This document shows, piece after piece, positions 7,354 to 16,210 of a DNA stretch of 37,043 bases (positions are counted from its first letter, which is position 1; each line of letters begins with the position of its first letter). The notes under the pieces were generated by a model. The model was not told the DNA's origin. It did not search any database and was given only the letters and a program-made list of their open reading frames with translations. This DNA is from Kordiimonadaceae bacterium (lineage in GTDB: Bacteria; Pseudomonadota; Alphaproteobacteria; Sphingomonadales; Emcibacteraceae): contig JABGYD010000041.1 in the NCBI GenBank assembly GCA_018675425.1, forward strand, positions 1-37,043, written 5' to 3'. The translations under genes and the position numbers were made by a program.

Positions 7354-8517
7354 ATGCATCTTTTAGATAACCCAATCAGATCAGACGAACTACTTGTTAA
7401 AACAGTAAACATTAAGCACCGCTTTTACGCATCATCTTCTGAGCCACTTAGTCATAGAGAACTAATTGAGTTTGCAAAAGCTAATGCTGACGAGCAGTTG
7501 ATTGAACTTTATAACGATCACTCGCTCGGCTACGCAGATAATGGCGGAAGTCTAGATTTAAGACAAGAACTCGCAACGCTTTATGGACATGAAATTGGCG
7601 CTGAAAATATTGTTGTTTTTCCTGGTGCTCAAACTGGTATGACTATAACAACACAAGCTCTTCTGCATCCAGGCGACCATGCAATTGTTGTGACGCCGAG
7701 TTACCAATCATTAGAAGAAGGATTAAAGTATGCGGGTAGTGAATTTACGCGCGTTGTGCTTTCTCCAGACGATAATTGGCAACTTAATATTAAAGAAGTG
7801 GCGGCCGCCGTTAGAAAAAATACTCGGTATATAGTTCTGAATGACCCTCACAATCCTTCTGGGGCACTTCTAAAAGAAAAGGTTAAACGCGAACTTGTCA
7901 TTCTTGCTGAAAAGAATGACGTGTTGATTTTTTCAGATGAGGTTTATAGGTTACTTGAGTTAAACTCTAACGATCGTTCAAAATCAATTACAGAAATGAC
8001 AAGTAATGGTATTGCGCTTGGTACTATGGCTAAGCCATTCGGGGCGGGCGGCATGTGTATCGGTTGGGTTGCCTGTCAAGATAAAATAATAGTTGAAAAA
8101 CTTTTAAAGGCTCAGCACCTATTTGCAGTATGTGTTTCGCGGCCCGGTGAAATACAAGCAATGATGGCACTTAGGTCTAGAGATAAAATTATTGCCAAAA
8201 ATTTAGCAATAATCTATGAAAACTTAAAACTTTTGGAACAATACTTTTCTCGTAATGATGACTTATTTGAATGGATGCCCCCTCAAGCTGGCGGAACCGG
8301 TTTTGTGAAATTTAAAGGTCCCTTGAGCGGAGATGAATTGGCGGAAGAACTTTTAGAGGAAGAAATATTAGTTTTTGGATCAGCGATTTTTGATTGTGAT
8401 GAAAAGCTTAAACAATATTTTCGTATTGGCTTTAGTCGCAGGACAATGCCAGCTGCATTGAAGGCTTTCGAATTATTTATCGAAGAGAGAAGAGCACAGT
8501 GGGGCCACCCACGTTAA
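7354..8517 (+). CDS. class I/II (fold type I) PLP-dependent aminotransferase-like enzyme, copy 1
   Basis: A fold-type I PLP enzyme of 387 residues. The predicted PLP lysine is K227 in TMAKPFGAGG. The cofactor partners are N167 in DPHNPSG and D195/Y198 in FSDEVYRLLE. The C-terminal RIGFSR supplies the expected substrate-carboxylate arginine. The segment LGYADNGGSLDLRQELATLYG is characteristic of a subgroup of AspC-like enzymes that also includes lyase- and cyclase-type members, so transamination is not certain. A paralog (9536-10690) shares most of these blocks, and a hydroxylysine-kinase-like gene sits between the two. It is followed 28 bases later by the kinase, so the two are probably cotranscribed. 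Its ribosome-binding site lies within a hairpin. The substrate is unknown. Confidence 0.88.
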   Translation: MHLLDNPIRSDELLVKTVNIKHRFYASSSEPLSHRELIEFAKANADEQLIELYNDHSLGYADNGGSLDLRQELATLYGHEIGAENIVVFPGAQTGMTITTQALLHPGDHAIVVTPSYQSLEEGLKYAGSEFTRVVLSPDDNWQLNIKEVAAAVRKNTRYIVLNDPHNPSGALLKEKVKRELVILAEKNDVLIFSDEVYRLLELNSNDRSKSITEMTSNGIALGTMAKPFGAGGMCIGWVACQDKIIVEKLLKAQHLFAVCVSRPGEIQAMMALRSRDKIIAKNLAIIYENLKLLEQYFSRNDDLFEWMPPQAGGTGFVKFKGPLSGDELAEELLEEEILVFGSAIFDCDEKLKQYFRIGFSRRTMPAALKAFELFIEERRAQWGHPR

Positions 8518-8545
8518 CAATTAGTTAAAATTATGTGAGAAAAAA

Positions 8546-9520
8546 ATGAAAGATCAAGTCCCTGATTTCAACAATCAGTCCATTCATGGTATTCTGAAAA
8601 AATATTATGATACTGAAGGTGTAATAAAACCGTTAGTTTCCTTTGAAGATCAAAATGCTCGCATCAGTGCTAAAGATAAAAGATATGTCCTTAAGATATC
8701 AAACAAAAAATGGTCACGAAATTTTGTTCAAATGCAGACGGAGGTACTCGATCATCTTAAAAAGGAGGCCCCAGAGCTTAGTTTTCCAAATATTGTTAAT
8801 GCAAATAATGGCAAAAGTATCATTTTCATTAACGGGTTTGCTATTAGGTTACTTACTTATCTAGAAGGTGATTTACTGACTAATATACGCAGAACTCCTG
8901 AACTATATTGTGATGTTGGACGGTTTTTAGGCCAATTTTCGCAAGCTATGAGAAGTTACTCGGCACCGCCTAATTCTGATGGATCGGATAAACTATGGAA
9001 ACTTGATGAAGTTTTAGCTTGTAAAGAATACCTTCCAGAAGTTATTGATGAAGATGCTCGAGATCGAATTGCTCGCCTTTTTGATGTATATGAAAAAGAT
9101 ATAGCCCCAAAACTACCTGCTTTAAGAAAAGCAGTTATCCATGGTGATGCTAATGAACAAAATTTTCTTATCAACCCTGATGATCCAAAAAAAATAACAG
9201 GATTAATTGATTTTGGGGAAATGCAGTTTGGATGCCAAATAAATGATTTAGCTATTACACTTGCGTATGGTCTCCTTGGCGAAAGTGATATCAAGATGGC
9301 ATCCAAAGCAATAATTTCTGGCTATGAAAAAGAATTTCCTATTGAAGATAAGGAACGGAGAATTCTTTATTATTTGATGGCGATGCGTTTAGTTACAAAT
9401 ATCATCATGACCTCTCTTGCTGCAAAGCAGCAACCTGATAATGAATATATTCTGATTTCTCAGGGCCCTGCGCGTGCACTTCTTAAAAGATTAGAGCAAG
9501 AAAACTATATCCAACTATAA
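8546..9520 (+). CDS. APH/choline-kinase-fold phosphotransferase, hydroxylysine-kinase-like
   Basis: A small-molecule kinase of 324 residues. YVLKIS (K50) is the ATP-binding lysine. VIHGDANEQNFLI holds the catalytic loop, with H199, D201 and N206, and LIDFGEMQFGCQINDLAITLAYGLLG gives the metal-binding D222. The HGDANxxN and IDFGxM..xxDLAIxLAY pattern is closer to hydroxylysine kinase (HYKK/AGPHD1) and to the kinase domain fused to class III aminotransferases than to antibiotic-resistance APH enzymes. It probably phosphorylates the hydroxyl group of an amino acid or amino alcohol, which the PLP enzymes encoded on both sides would then transaminate or cleave. Gaps of 28 and 15 bases to the neighbours support one operon. 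The substrate is inferred from the family only. Confidence 0.8.
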   Translation: MKDQVPDFNNQSIHGILKKYYDTEGVIKPLVSFEDQNARISAKDKRYVLKISNKKWSRNFVQMQTEVLDHLKKEAPELSFPNIVNANNGKSIIFINGFAIRLLTYLEGDLLTNIRRTPELYCDVGRFLGQFSQAMRSYSAPPNSDGSDKLWKLDEVLACKEYLPEVIDEDARDRIARLFDVYEKDIAPKLPALRKAVIHGDANEQNFLINPDDPKKITGLIDFGEMQFGCQINDLAITLAYGLLGESDIKMASKAIISGYEKEFPIEDKERRILYYLMAMRLVTNIIMTSLAAKQQPDNEYILISQGPARALLKRLEQENYIQL

Positions 9521-9535
9521 AAAAAGGAAATAATT

Positions 9536-10690
9536 GTGCCGTATAGAACACCATGGTCAGCAAGACATAAAGCCGTAACAGCTGGATTGCCTCATAATTT
9601 GTCTACTTCTTTTACTGAACCCTTGTCAAATGAAGAACTTATTAAGTTATCAGTTGAGCGTGGAGATCAGGATATCGTCGACGCATATTATAATCATTCG
9701 CTTGAATACACTCCTAATGGCGGTAGTTATGATATTCGTGAGGAAATAGCCAACCTTTATGGGTCTGAAATTTGCGCGGACAATATAGTTGTTTTCGCTG
9801 GAGGGCAGGTTGCAATTCAAACTGCTGCTATTACTTTATTAGATGAAAGCACCCATTCCATCACGTTTACTCCTGGTTATCAGTCGGTTCAAGAAGCTCC
9901 AATTCATGCGGGTAGTGAAGTGACTAAAATTAAACTTTATCCAGAAAATAACTGGCAGATTAATCCGGAAAAAGTTAAAGAAGCTATAAGGCCCGACACA
10001 AAATATATTTCATTTAATGAACCTTATAATCCAGCGGGTACGTTAATGAAGGCTAATTGTCAGTCGGAACTGGTAAATTTGGCTAAAAAAAATGATATAT
10101 ATATTCTTTCAGATGAAGTTTACAGGCTTCTGGAACATGATGCTAGCGATAGGCTTCCGGCGATGGCGGATATTTATTCAAAAGGAATAAGTGCTGTTAC
10201 TATGTCGAAGCCATGGGGTGGGTGCGGTATCACAATCGGATGGCTGGCGTTTCAAGAATTAGCCCTTAGGCAGAAACTAATTGATACGATGTATTTTCAT
10301 ACCGCTTGTCCAAGCCGGGCCAGTGAAATTCAGGGTATTATGACTTTGAGGGCTAGCGACCAAATTCTTGCTAAAAACATGAAAATCATCAGACATAATA
10401 TTAAGCTTTTGGACCAATTTATAAAAAAATACAGCGATTTTTTCGAATGGATTAGACCAAATGCTGGTGCTATTTGTTATATGAAATTTAAAGGTCCACT
10501 ATCCTCTGATGAGTTAGGGGCTGAGCTTGGAAGGGTCGGTATATCAATAAAACCATCCTATGTATTTTCTGAGAATAGTACCTACGATAGTGATTATTTT
10601 CGGGTAGGCTTTGGTGAAAAAGTTTTTCCAAAGGCGCTCGAAGTTCTTACCCAATTTGTGGAAGAAAATAAAAATATGTGGTGTGCCTAA
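9536..10690 (+). CDS. class I/II PLP-dependent aminotransferase-like enzyme, copy 2
   Basis: A paralog of the enzyme at 7354-8517, with 384 residues starting at GTG behind a clear AAGGA. It aligns along its length: TEPLSNEELIKL matches SEPLSHRELIEF, and SLEYTPNGGSYDIREEIANLYG matches SLGYADNGGSLDLRQELATLYG. The PLP lysine is K225 (TMSKPWGGCG), with N165 in EPYNPAG and D193/Y196 in LSDEVYRLLE. It differs from copy 1 around the PLP lysine (PWGGCG against PFGAGG), after the NxP motif and in the N-terminal 25 residues, which line the active site in this fold, so the two copies may act on different substrates. It begins 15 bases after the kinase gene. Confidence 0.87.
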   Translation: MPYRTPWSARHKAVTAGLPHNLSTSFTEPLSNEELIKLSVERGDQDIVDAYYNHSLEYTPNGGSYDIREEIANLYGSEICADNIVVFAGGQVAIQTAAITLLDESTHSITFTPGYQSVQEAPIHAGSEVTKIKLYPENNWQINPEKVKEAIRPDTKYISFNEPYNPAGTLMKANCQSELVNLAKKNDIYILSDEVYRLLEHDASDRLPAMADIYSKGISAVTMSKPWGGCGITIGWLAFQELALRQKLIDTMYFHTACPSRASEIQGIMTLRASDQILAKNMKIIRHNIKLLDQFIKKYSDFFEWIRPNAGAICYMKFKGPLSSDELGAELGRVGISIKPSYVFSENSTYDSDYFRVGFGEKVFPKALEVLTQFVEENKNMWCA

Positions 10691-10762
10691 AGAACTATTT
10701 ATAGTGACATAATAAGACTGATGGTTAAGATAAAAAGTGAGCAAGATAAAATATACTTAATG

Positions 10763-10769
10763 AAAAGGA
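10763..10769 (+). promoter_or_regulatory. ribosome-binding site pointing to an ATT start
   Basis: AAAAGGA ends 7 bases before ATT at 10777. The frame opened by this ATT runs into the permease. No ATG, GTG or TTG exists in that frame between the upstream stop at 10747 and the ATG at 10858. Confidence 0.6.
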
Positions 10770-10776
10770 ATATATT

Positions 10777-12084
10777 ATTAGCCAACCAGTTAGAAAATCC
10801 GATGAGGGACTGATTAGATCTATTGGTACCCGCTCACTTGGAACAAACGTTTTTAATATGGTAGTTGGTGCTGGAATATTTGTTTTGCCTGGTGTTATTG
10901 CCGCAAAACTCGGTTCTGCTGCAATTATAGCTTATCTAATATGCGGTGTGGCTATCACCCTTATATTTTTGTGCTATGCGGAGATCGGTAGCCGGGTTAC
11001 TAGAAGTGGTGGGTCGTATGCTTATATTGAAGAGGCATTTGGTCCCTTTGTTGGGTTTATTTCATCAATGTTACTTTGGTTTGGGTGGGCCGTCCTTTCT
11101 GATGCTGCTTTAACAGTTGCCATGATAAATACTCTTTCTATTGTCGTTCCTGAGCTTCAAGAGCCTTTGTGGAAATTGTTGTTTATGGTTGTGTTATTCA
11201 CTTTTATGGTTGGAACTAATATAATCGGGGTAAAGTCTGGAATAAGGCTTTATGTTTTTAATACTATTGCTAAGTTTGTGCCCCTTGCACTTTTACTGCT
11301 GGTAGGCCTTTTCTTTATAAATGTAGATAACTTAATCATTACAGAATGGCCATCTATAAGCAATATTGGTGCCGCTAGCTTAATACTGATATTTGCCTTT
11401 TCTGGCGCTGAATGTGCCTTAAATGCTAGTGGAGAGATTAAAAACCCACCAAAAACAGTGCCACGTGGAATTTTTCTTGGTCTTGGTAGTATATTTGTTC
11501 TTTATCTAGGTTTGCAAACAGTTGCTCAAGGGGTTCTTGGTGCTGAACTTGCTAATAATACTAAAGCTCCTCTCGCGGCTGCTGCAAATGAGATATTTGG
11601 TGGGTGGGGTATCAAACTTCTTGTCGTAGGTGGTGCAATATCAATTTTTAGTACCTTGAGTGGGGATATTTTAGTTACCCCACGAGTAATTTTTGCAGCT
11701 GCACGCGACGGCAATTTACCAAAGTCACTTGCTAAAGTTCACACTAAATATAAAACACCATACATTTCTATAATATTTTATGCATTTATGATCGCCTTAT
11801 TAGCCCTCAGCGGTCAATTTAAAGTATTGGCTGTGATGGCATCAGGTTCTATTTTACTCGTTTATGCGGGCGTTTGTCTCGCTACCCTCAAACTAAGGGT
11901 GCGTGACGGAGCGCCTTCTGAGGGCCAGTTTAAAATGCCTGGAAAGATTATTATTCCTTTTCTCAGTTGTAGTGTCATTTTATGGATGCTTTTGCAATTA
12001 ACTGGTGAAGAAGCTCTCGGGTTATTAGCATTGATTGGTATCTCAACTTTAATATTTATAGTGCAGAAAATAATCAAGAAATAA
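10777..12084 (+). CDS. APC-superfamily amino acid permease (second), probable ATT start
   Basis: An inner-membrane amino acid transporter. From ATT at 10777 it has 435 residues and begins MSQPVRKSDEGLIRSIGTRS, a normal cytoplasmic N-terminus for the family. The first canonical ATG (10858) lies inside helix 1, next to the substrate motif VVGAGIFVLPG, and would remove the conserved RSLGTNVFN segment. Further family marks are YAEIGSRVTRSGGSYAYIEEAFG after helix 2, SGAECALNASGEIKNPPKTVPRG around helix 6 and 7, and AARDGNLPKSLAKVH. About 12 membrane segments are visible. It is last in the five-gene cluster, 86 bases after the second PLP enzyme. Its sequence differs clearly from the first permease, so the two are not a recent duplication. 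An alternative to the ATT start is a sequencing error near 10760, where an ATG lies in another frame. Confidence 0.85.
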   Translation: MSQPVRKSDEGLIRSIGTRSLGTNVFNMVVGAGIFVLPGVIAAKLGSAAIIAYLICGVAITLIFLCYAEIGSRVTRSGGSYAYIEEAFGPFVGFISSMLLWFGWAVLSDAALTVAMINTLSIVVPELQEPLWKLLFMVVLFTFMVGTNIIGVKSGIRLYVFNTIAKFVPLALLLLVGLFFINVDNLIITEWPSISNIGAASLILIFAFSGAECALNASGEIKNPPKTVPRGIFLGLGSIFVLYLGLQTVAQGVLGAELANNTKAPLAAAANEIFGGWGIKLLVVGGAISIFSTLSGDILVTPRVIFAAARDGNLPKSLAKVHTKYKTPYISIIFYAFMIALLALSGQFKVLAVMASGSILLVYAGVCLATLKLRVRDGAPSEGQFKMPGKIIIPFLSCSVILWMLLQLTGEEALGLLALIGISTLIFIVQKIIKK

Positions 12085-12243
12085 ACTAAATTAAAATCGT
12101 TAACTAAGTATATTTAAGTAATGCTAAGATAACAATTTGACGGCTTTTAGAATTACGGCCCTTTTCTATTTCATCTAATTAATAGGTATGTTATGAAATA
12201 TTTATTATTCTTAACCACATCAGAAAAAATGTGAGTGTGTGCC

Positions 12244-12678
12244 ATGCCAATTGAAGTAATTGCTATCGCCAGTGACCATGGTGGGTTTGATTTCAAAGAA
12301 ATTCTCAAAGTAGATTTAAAAAATTTTGGGTATGAAGTTCTTGATCTTGGTTGTGACAATGATAGTTCCGTTGATTATCCAAATTATGCCAATAAAATGG
12401 CTGAGGCGATAGCAGGCGGAAATGCTTTACGGGGTGTTCTTGTGTGTGGCTCTGGAATAGGCATTAGTATCTCAGCTAATCGTCATAAACATATCCGTGC
12501 AGCACTCGTTCATAATACCCTTACCGCAAAATTATGCCGCGAGCATAACAATGCTAATGTTTTGGTTCTAGGTGGTAGGACAACAAGTATTAAAGTAGCC
12601 AAAGATTGTTTAAAGGTATTTTTGGACACAGGTTTTGAGGGTGGTCGCCATCAAGATCGAATTGATATTATTTCGTAA
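12244..12678 (+). CDS. rpiB: ribose-5-phosphate isomerase B
   Basis: Interconverts ribose 5-phosphate and ribulose 5-phosphate, an RpiB/LacAB-family enzyme of 144 residues. ASDHGGF at 9-15 is the substrate-binding start and C68 in VCGSGIGISI is the catalytic base. NRHKHIRAAL and the C-terminal GGRHQDRI region complete the family pattern. The ATG at 12244 gives the standard start MPIEVIAIASDHGG; a GTG at 12235 would add three residues, and no strong ribosome-binding site separates the two. It lies 27 bases before glyA, and rpiB-glyA-nrdR is a common alphaproteobacterial order. Ribulose 5-phosphate is also a precursor used by RibB in the same gene run. Confidence 0.95.
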   Translation: MPIEVIAIASDHGGFDFKEILKVDLKNFGYEVLDLGCDNDSSVDYPNYANKMAEAIAGGNALRGVLVCGSGIGISISANRHKHIRAALVHNTLTAKLCREHNNANVLVLGGRTTSIKVAKDCLKVFLDTGFEGGRHQDRIDIIS

Positions 12679-12705
12679 ATTATAATTTATTAAAGGTTTA
12701 AATGA

Positions 12706-13983
12706 ATGTCATCAAATTTAGAAACATTTTATAACGCACCATTATCTGAAACTGATCCTGCACTTCTGGAAAGTATTGATAAAGAAATGGGCCGTCAAAG
12801 GTCTCATATTGAGTTGATCGCATCGGAAAATATCGTCAGCCGTGCAGTAATGGAGGCTCAAGGGTCCATTATGACTAATAAATACGCAGAGGGATATCCT
12901 GGGCGTCGTTATTATGGTGGTTGCGAATATGTTGATATTGCTGAAAGCCTTGCTATAGAAAGGGCAAAAAAACTTTTTAGTTGTGCCTATGCAAATGTGC
13001 AACCACACTCGGGCGCCCAGGCTAATGGCGCAGTAATGTTGGCCCTTATCAAGCCGGGAGATACTATTCTTGGGATGTCCCTTGATGCTGGAGGTCATTT
13101 GACACATGGTGCACCACCATCTCAATCAGGAAAATGGTTTAATGCTATTCAATATGGTGTGCGACGTGATAACAATCTTATTGATTTTGAACAAATAGAA
13201 GCGCTGGCAAAGGAACATAAGCCAAAAATGTTAATTGCTGGTGGCTCAGCTTATCCGCGTGAAATTGACTTTAAGCGTATGCGTGAAATAGCTGATAGCG
13301 TTGGTGCATATCTACTTGTGGATATGGCTCATATTTCAGGACTTGTTGCTGCTGGTGAACACCCAAGCCCTATAGAACATGCTCATGTTGTGACAACTAC
13401 AACTCATAAAACACTTCGTGGTCCGCGCGGAGGTATGATTTTGTGCAATGATCCAGCTTTAGGTAAGAAATTCAATAGTGCCATCTTTCCTGGTTTACAA
13501 GGTGGGCCACTTATGCATGTTATTGCTGCAAAAGCAGTGGCATTCGGAGAGGCACTTAAGCCGGAATTCAAATCTTATACTATACAAGTGAAGGCGAATG
13601 CTCGTGCACTTGCTAAAAAGCTAAATGAAGGGGGATGTGATATTGTTTCTGGTGGAACAGACACGCACTTAGTGCTAGTTGATTTACGACCAAAAGGTCT
13701 AACAGGCCGTGACGCCGATAATTCCCTTGGTCGTGCTAATATTACATGTAATAAAAATGGCGTACCGTTTGATCCAGAGAAACCAATGGTTACGTCTGGT
13801 GTTCGCTTAGGAACACCTGCAGGTACATCACGGGGCTTCGGAACGGATGAATTTAAGCAAGTTGGAGATTTTATTCTTGAAATTCTTGACGGACTTAAAA
13901 AAAATAAAGAAGATAATAGTGTTGTGGAGGCTTCAGTGCGCGCGAAGGTAGTTGCGCTTTGTGAAAAGTTCCCAATTTATTAA
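12706..13983 (+). CDS. glyA: serine hydroxymethyltransferase
   Basis: A PLP enzyme that converts serine and tetrahydrofolate to glycine and 5,10-methylene-tetrahydrofolate, the main source of one-carbon units. It has 425 residues, the normal length. The PLP lysine is K235 in [24 protein letters not shown] near the N-terminus, [16 protein letters not shown] and [16 protein letters not shown] are family hallmarks. An AAAGG ribosome-binding site precedes the ATG. It follows rpiB by 27 bases and precedes nrdR by 17, so it is probably cotranscribed with both. Its product glycine is also the substrate of ALA synthase. Confidence 0.98.
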   Translation: MSSNLETFYNAPLSETDPALLESIDKEMGRQRSHIELIASENIVSRAVMEAQGSIMTNKYAEGYPGRRYYGGCEYVDIAESLAIERAKKLFSCAYANVQPHSGAQANGAVMLALIKPGDTILGMSLDAGGHLTHGAPPSQSGKWFNAIQYGVRRDNNLIDFEQIEALAKEHKPKMLIAGGSAYPREIDFKRMREIADSVGAYLLVDMAHISGLVAAGEHPSPIEHAHVVTTTTHKTLRGPRGGMILCNDPALGKKFNSAIFPGLQGGPLMHVIAAKAVAFGEALKPEFKSYTIQVKANARALAKKLNEGGCDIVSGGTDTHLVLVDLRPKGLTGRDADNSLGRANITCNKNGVPFDPEKPMVTSGVRLGTPAGTSRGFGTDEFKQVGDFILEILDGLKKNKEDNSVVEASVRAKVVALCEKFPIY

Positions 13984-14000
13984 TTGTAAAAGGAAAAAGA

Positions 14001-14462
14001 ATGCGGTGCCCATTTTGCGCAAATGAAGATACCCAGGTTAAAGATAGTAGACCTACCGAGGATAACTCTGCGATCCGCCGCCGCAGGTCATGTAGTGGCT
14101 GTGGTGCCCGCTTTACCACATTTGAGCGTGTACAATTACGTGAGTTAACTGTTCTTAAAACCTCTGGCAAAAAAGTACCTTTTGAGCGTATTAAGCTTGA
14201 ACGGTCAGTGCAAATGGCTATTCGTAAAAGGCCAGTTGAAGAAGAACAAGTTGTACGCATGATTAGCGGCATCGTCCGGCAGCTTGAAAGTATGGGTGAA
14301 AGTGAAATTCCATCGGCAAATATCGGCAAGCTGATTATGGAAGGCCTTGAGCAACTTGATGCTGTGGCGTATGTCCGATTTGCATCGGTTTATAAAAACT
14401 TCCGCGAAGCTAGCGATTTTGAACATTTCGTTAGTGAGATAACTGATCATGAAGAAAATTGA
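14001..14462 (+). CDS. nrdR: transcriptional repressor NrdR
   Basis: A dATP/ATP-sensing repressor of ribonucleotide reductase genes. The N-terminal zinc ribbon has C3 and C6 (MRCPFC) and C31 and C34 (CSGC), followed by ARFTTFERV. The ATP-cone domain runs from about residue 46 to 136, beginning [21 protein letters not shown]. The 153 residues match the family length. AAAAGGAAAAAGA precedes the ATG. Its 3' end overlaps ribD by 14 bases, so they are translationally linked, as is common in proteobacteria. No NrdR-box pair was noticed in this window; its targets should be elsewhere. Confidence 0.97.
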   Translation: MRCPFCANEDTQVKDSRPTEDNSAIRRRRSCSGCGARFTTFERVQLRELTVLKTSGKKVPFERIKLERSVQMAIRKRPVEEEQVVRMISGIVRQLESMGESEIPSANIGKLIMEGLEQLDAVAYVRFASVYKNFREASDFEHFVSEITDHEEN

Positions 14463-15570
14463 TACCGAATTATCATTAAACGATTACTTCTATATGAAAA
14501 TAGCACTAGAGCTCTCAAAGAGAGGCTTGGGTGAGGTATATCCTAATCCTTCTGTAGGCTGTGTGATTGTAAAGGATAAACATATTGTAGGCCGTGGTTG
14601 GACAGGCAAAGGCGGACGTCCACACGCCGAAAGAGTAGCTCTTGAGCAAGCAAAAAATGTAAAAGGCGCAAAAGTTTATGTGACCCTTGAGCCTTGTTCT
14701 CATTACGGTAAAACATCACCTTGTGCGGAAGAGTTAATCCGTTCCGAAGTGGCAGAGGTTATCATTGCAACCAGTGATCCAGATCCGCGAGTTAGTGGTA
14801 GTGGTATTCAAATGTTAAAGGATGCGGGGATAAAGGTTAATTTTGGAATATTGAAGGCACAGGCTGACATTATTCATCAAGGATTTTTTAATCGAATAAA
14901 ACAAAATCAGCCACTAATTACTATAAAAATAGCCAGTTCTGCTGATGGTAAAATTGCCAAGAATAAAAATAAAAAATCATGGGTAACTGGACCTCAATCA
15001 AGGCAAAAAGGCCATATGTTTAGAGCTCAACATGATGCTATTATGGTGGGAATAGGTACTGCGCTTATAGATGATCCTTCGTTAGATTGTCGGATACCAG
15101 GGTTAGAGGATCGATCACCAATTAGGGTTGTTGTTGATACTAACTTGCAAATTGACCCAATGAGTAGCCTTTGCAAATCAGCAAATAAAATTCCACTTTG
15201 GATTATGACTGCAGCCACTGACCTTAAAAAGTCTTTTGAAATTAAAAATACTGGAGCTCAAATTTTTTGTTTCGAAAAAGATAGTCAGGAACAATTAGAT
15301 TTATCAAAGGTCATGACATTATTAGCGGAACAAGGTATCACAAGGCTTTTATGTGAGGGTGGCAGTAAACTTAATGCTTCCCTGATAAGGGCAAATCTGG
15401 TAGACCGTTTAATATGGTTTAAATCTAGTGATTTTGTTGGAAAAAATGGTGTGGATGCACTATACGATATTTCATTAGATGAATTGGATCTATATTTAAC
15501 ATTATCGCTACTGGATGAAGGCCAAACAGGCCAGGATCATTGGCGACACTTTGGAAATTTTAGCGGCTAA
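14449..15570 (+). CDS. ribD: bifunctional riboflavin deaminase/reductase RibD
   Basis: Performs the deamination and side-chain reduction steps after GTP cyclohydrolase II in riboflavin synthesis. The N-terminal cytidine-deaminase-like domain (about 10-145) has the zinc site H59 and E61 in RPHAERVAL, with C83 and C92 in [16 protein letters not shown]. The C-terminal reductase domain (about 150-370) starts at [17 protein letters not shown] and includes [16 protein letters not shown]. It has 373 residues, the usual length. The ATG at 14449 overlaps nrdR; an internal ATG at residue 16 would still keep the domain, but the longer form is more typical. Only three bases separate it from ribE. Confidence 0.97.
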   Translation: MKKIDTELSLNDYFYMKIALELSKRGLGEVYPNPSVGCVIVKDKHIVGRGWTGKGGRPHAERVALEQAKNVKGAKVYVTLEPCSHYGKTSPCAEELIRSEVAEVIIATSDPDPRVSGSGIQMLKDAGIKVNFGILKAQADIIHQGFFNRIKQNQPLITIKIASSADGKIAKNKNKKSWVTGPQSRQKGHMFRAQHDAIMVGIGTALIDDPSLDCRIPGLEDRSPIRVVVDTNLQIDPMSSLCKSANKIPLWIMTAATDLKKSFEIKNTGAQIFCFEKDSQEQLDLSKVMTLLAEQGITRLLCEGGSKLNASLIRANLVDRLIWFKSSDFVGKNGVDALYDISLDELDLYLTLSLLDEGQTGQDHWRHFGNFSG

Positions 15571-15573
15571 AAG

Positions 15574-16176
15574 ATGTTTACTGGAATTATTACTGATATT
15601 GGCGTAGTTAAAGAGCTTATTAATAATGGCGATACTCGCATCGTTATACAAACAGCTTATGAAACTTCTACTATTAACTTTGGAGCTTCTATAGCCTGCT
15701 CTGGTGTCTGCCTTACCGTTGTCGACAAGGGTAAGGATTGGTTCAGTGTTGATGTTTCTTCGGAGACGCTTTCGTGCACAGAGCTGGGTAAATGGATAAT
15801 TGGGACACCAGTAAATTTAGAACGGGCCTTAAAGGTTGGCGAAGAGCTTGGTGGCCATCTTGTTACAGGTCATGTAGACGGTGTTGGTGAAGTAATTTCA
15901 ATTGAAGTTGAGGGTGATAGTAAGAAATTTATCTTTTCTGCGCCACAAGATTTAAGAGCATTTATAGCAGCTAAGGGGTCTGTTACTATTAATGGTGCCT
16001 CACTTACAGTTAATGAGGTAATAGATGAAAATTCTAGAACATTATTTTGTGTTAATATAATCCCCCATACTCAGCAAAAAACCACATTTATGGATCTTAT
16101 TGTTGGCGACACCCTGAATATTGAAATTGACATTCTTGCTCGTTACGTTTCCAGAATGAATGACGTCCAACCCTAA
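15574..16176 (+). CDS. ribE: riboflavin synthase, alpha subunit type
   Basis: Dismutates two 6,7-dimethyl-8-ribityllumazine molecules to riboflavin and the pyrimidinedione. It has 200 residues and the characteristic duplicated lumazine-binding domain. The first copy begins MFTGIITDIGVV and includes ACSGVCLTVVDKG, and the second includes GHLVTGHVDGVGEV and GASLTVNEV, followed by IPHTQQKTTF. The gene starts three bases after ribD, so coupled translation is likely. It is called ribE here by alphaproteobacterial custom, and ribC in E. coli. Confidence 0.97.
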   Translation: MFTGIITDIGVVKELINNGDTRIVIQTAYETSTINFGASIACSGVCLTVVDKGKDWFSVDVSSETLSCTELGKWIIGTPVNLERALKVGEELGGHLVTGHVDGVGEVISIEVEGDSKKFIFSAPQDLRAFIAAKGSVTINGASLTVNEVIDENSRTLFCVNIIPHTQQKTTFMDLIVGDTLNIEIDILARYVSRMNDVQP

Positions 16177-16210
16177 AAATCATCAATAACAAAAAGACAT
16201 AGAGAAAAAT

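Noticed and set aside
8546-9520. Aminoglycoside resistance phosphotransferase
   Set aside because: It has the APH fold, but its catalytic-loop motifs and its context between PLP enzymes fit a hydroxylysine-kinase-like metabolic enzyme.
16177-16210. FMN riboswitch ahead of the DHBP synthase gene
   Set aside because: The gap is only 34 bases, and no conserved RFN-element blocks were seen there or before ribD.
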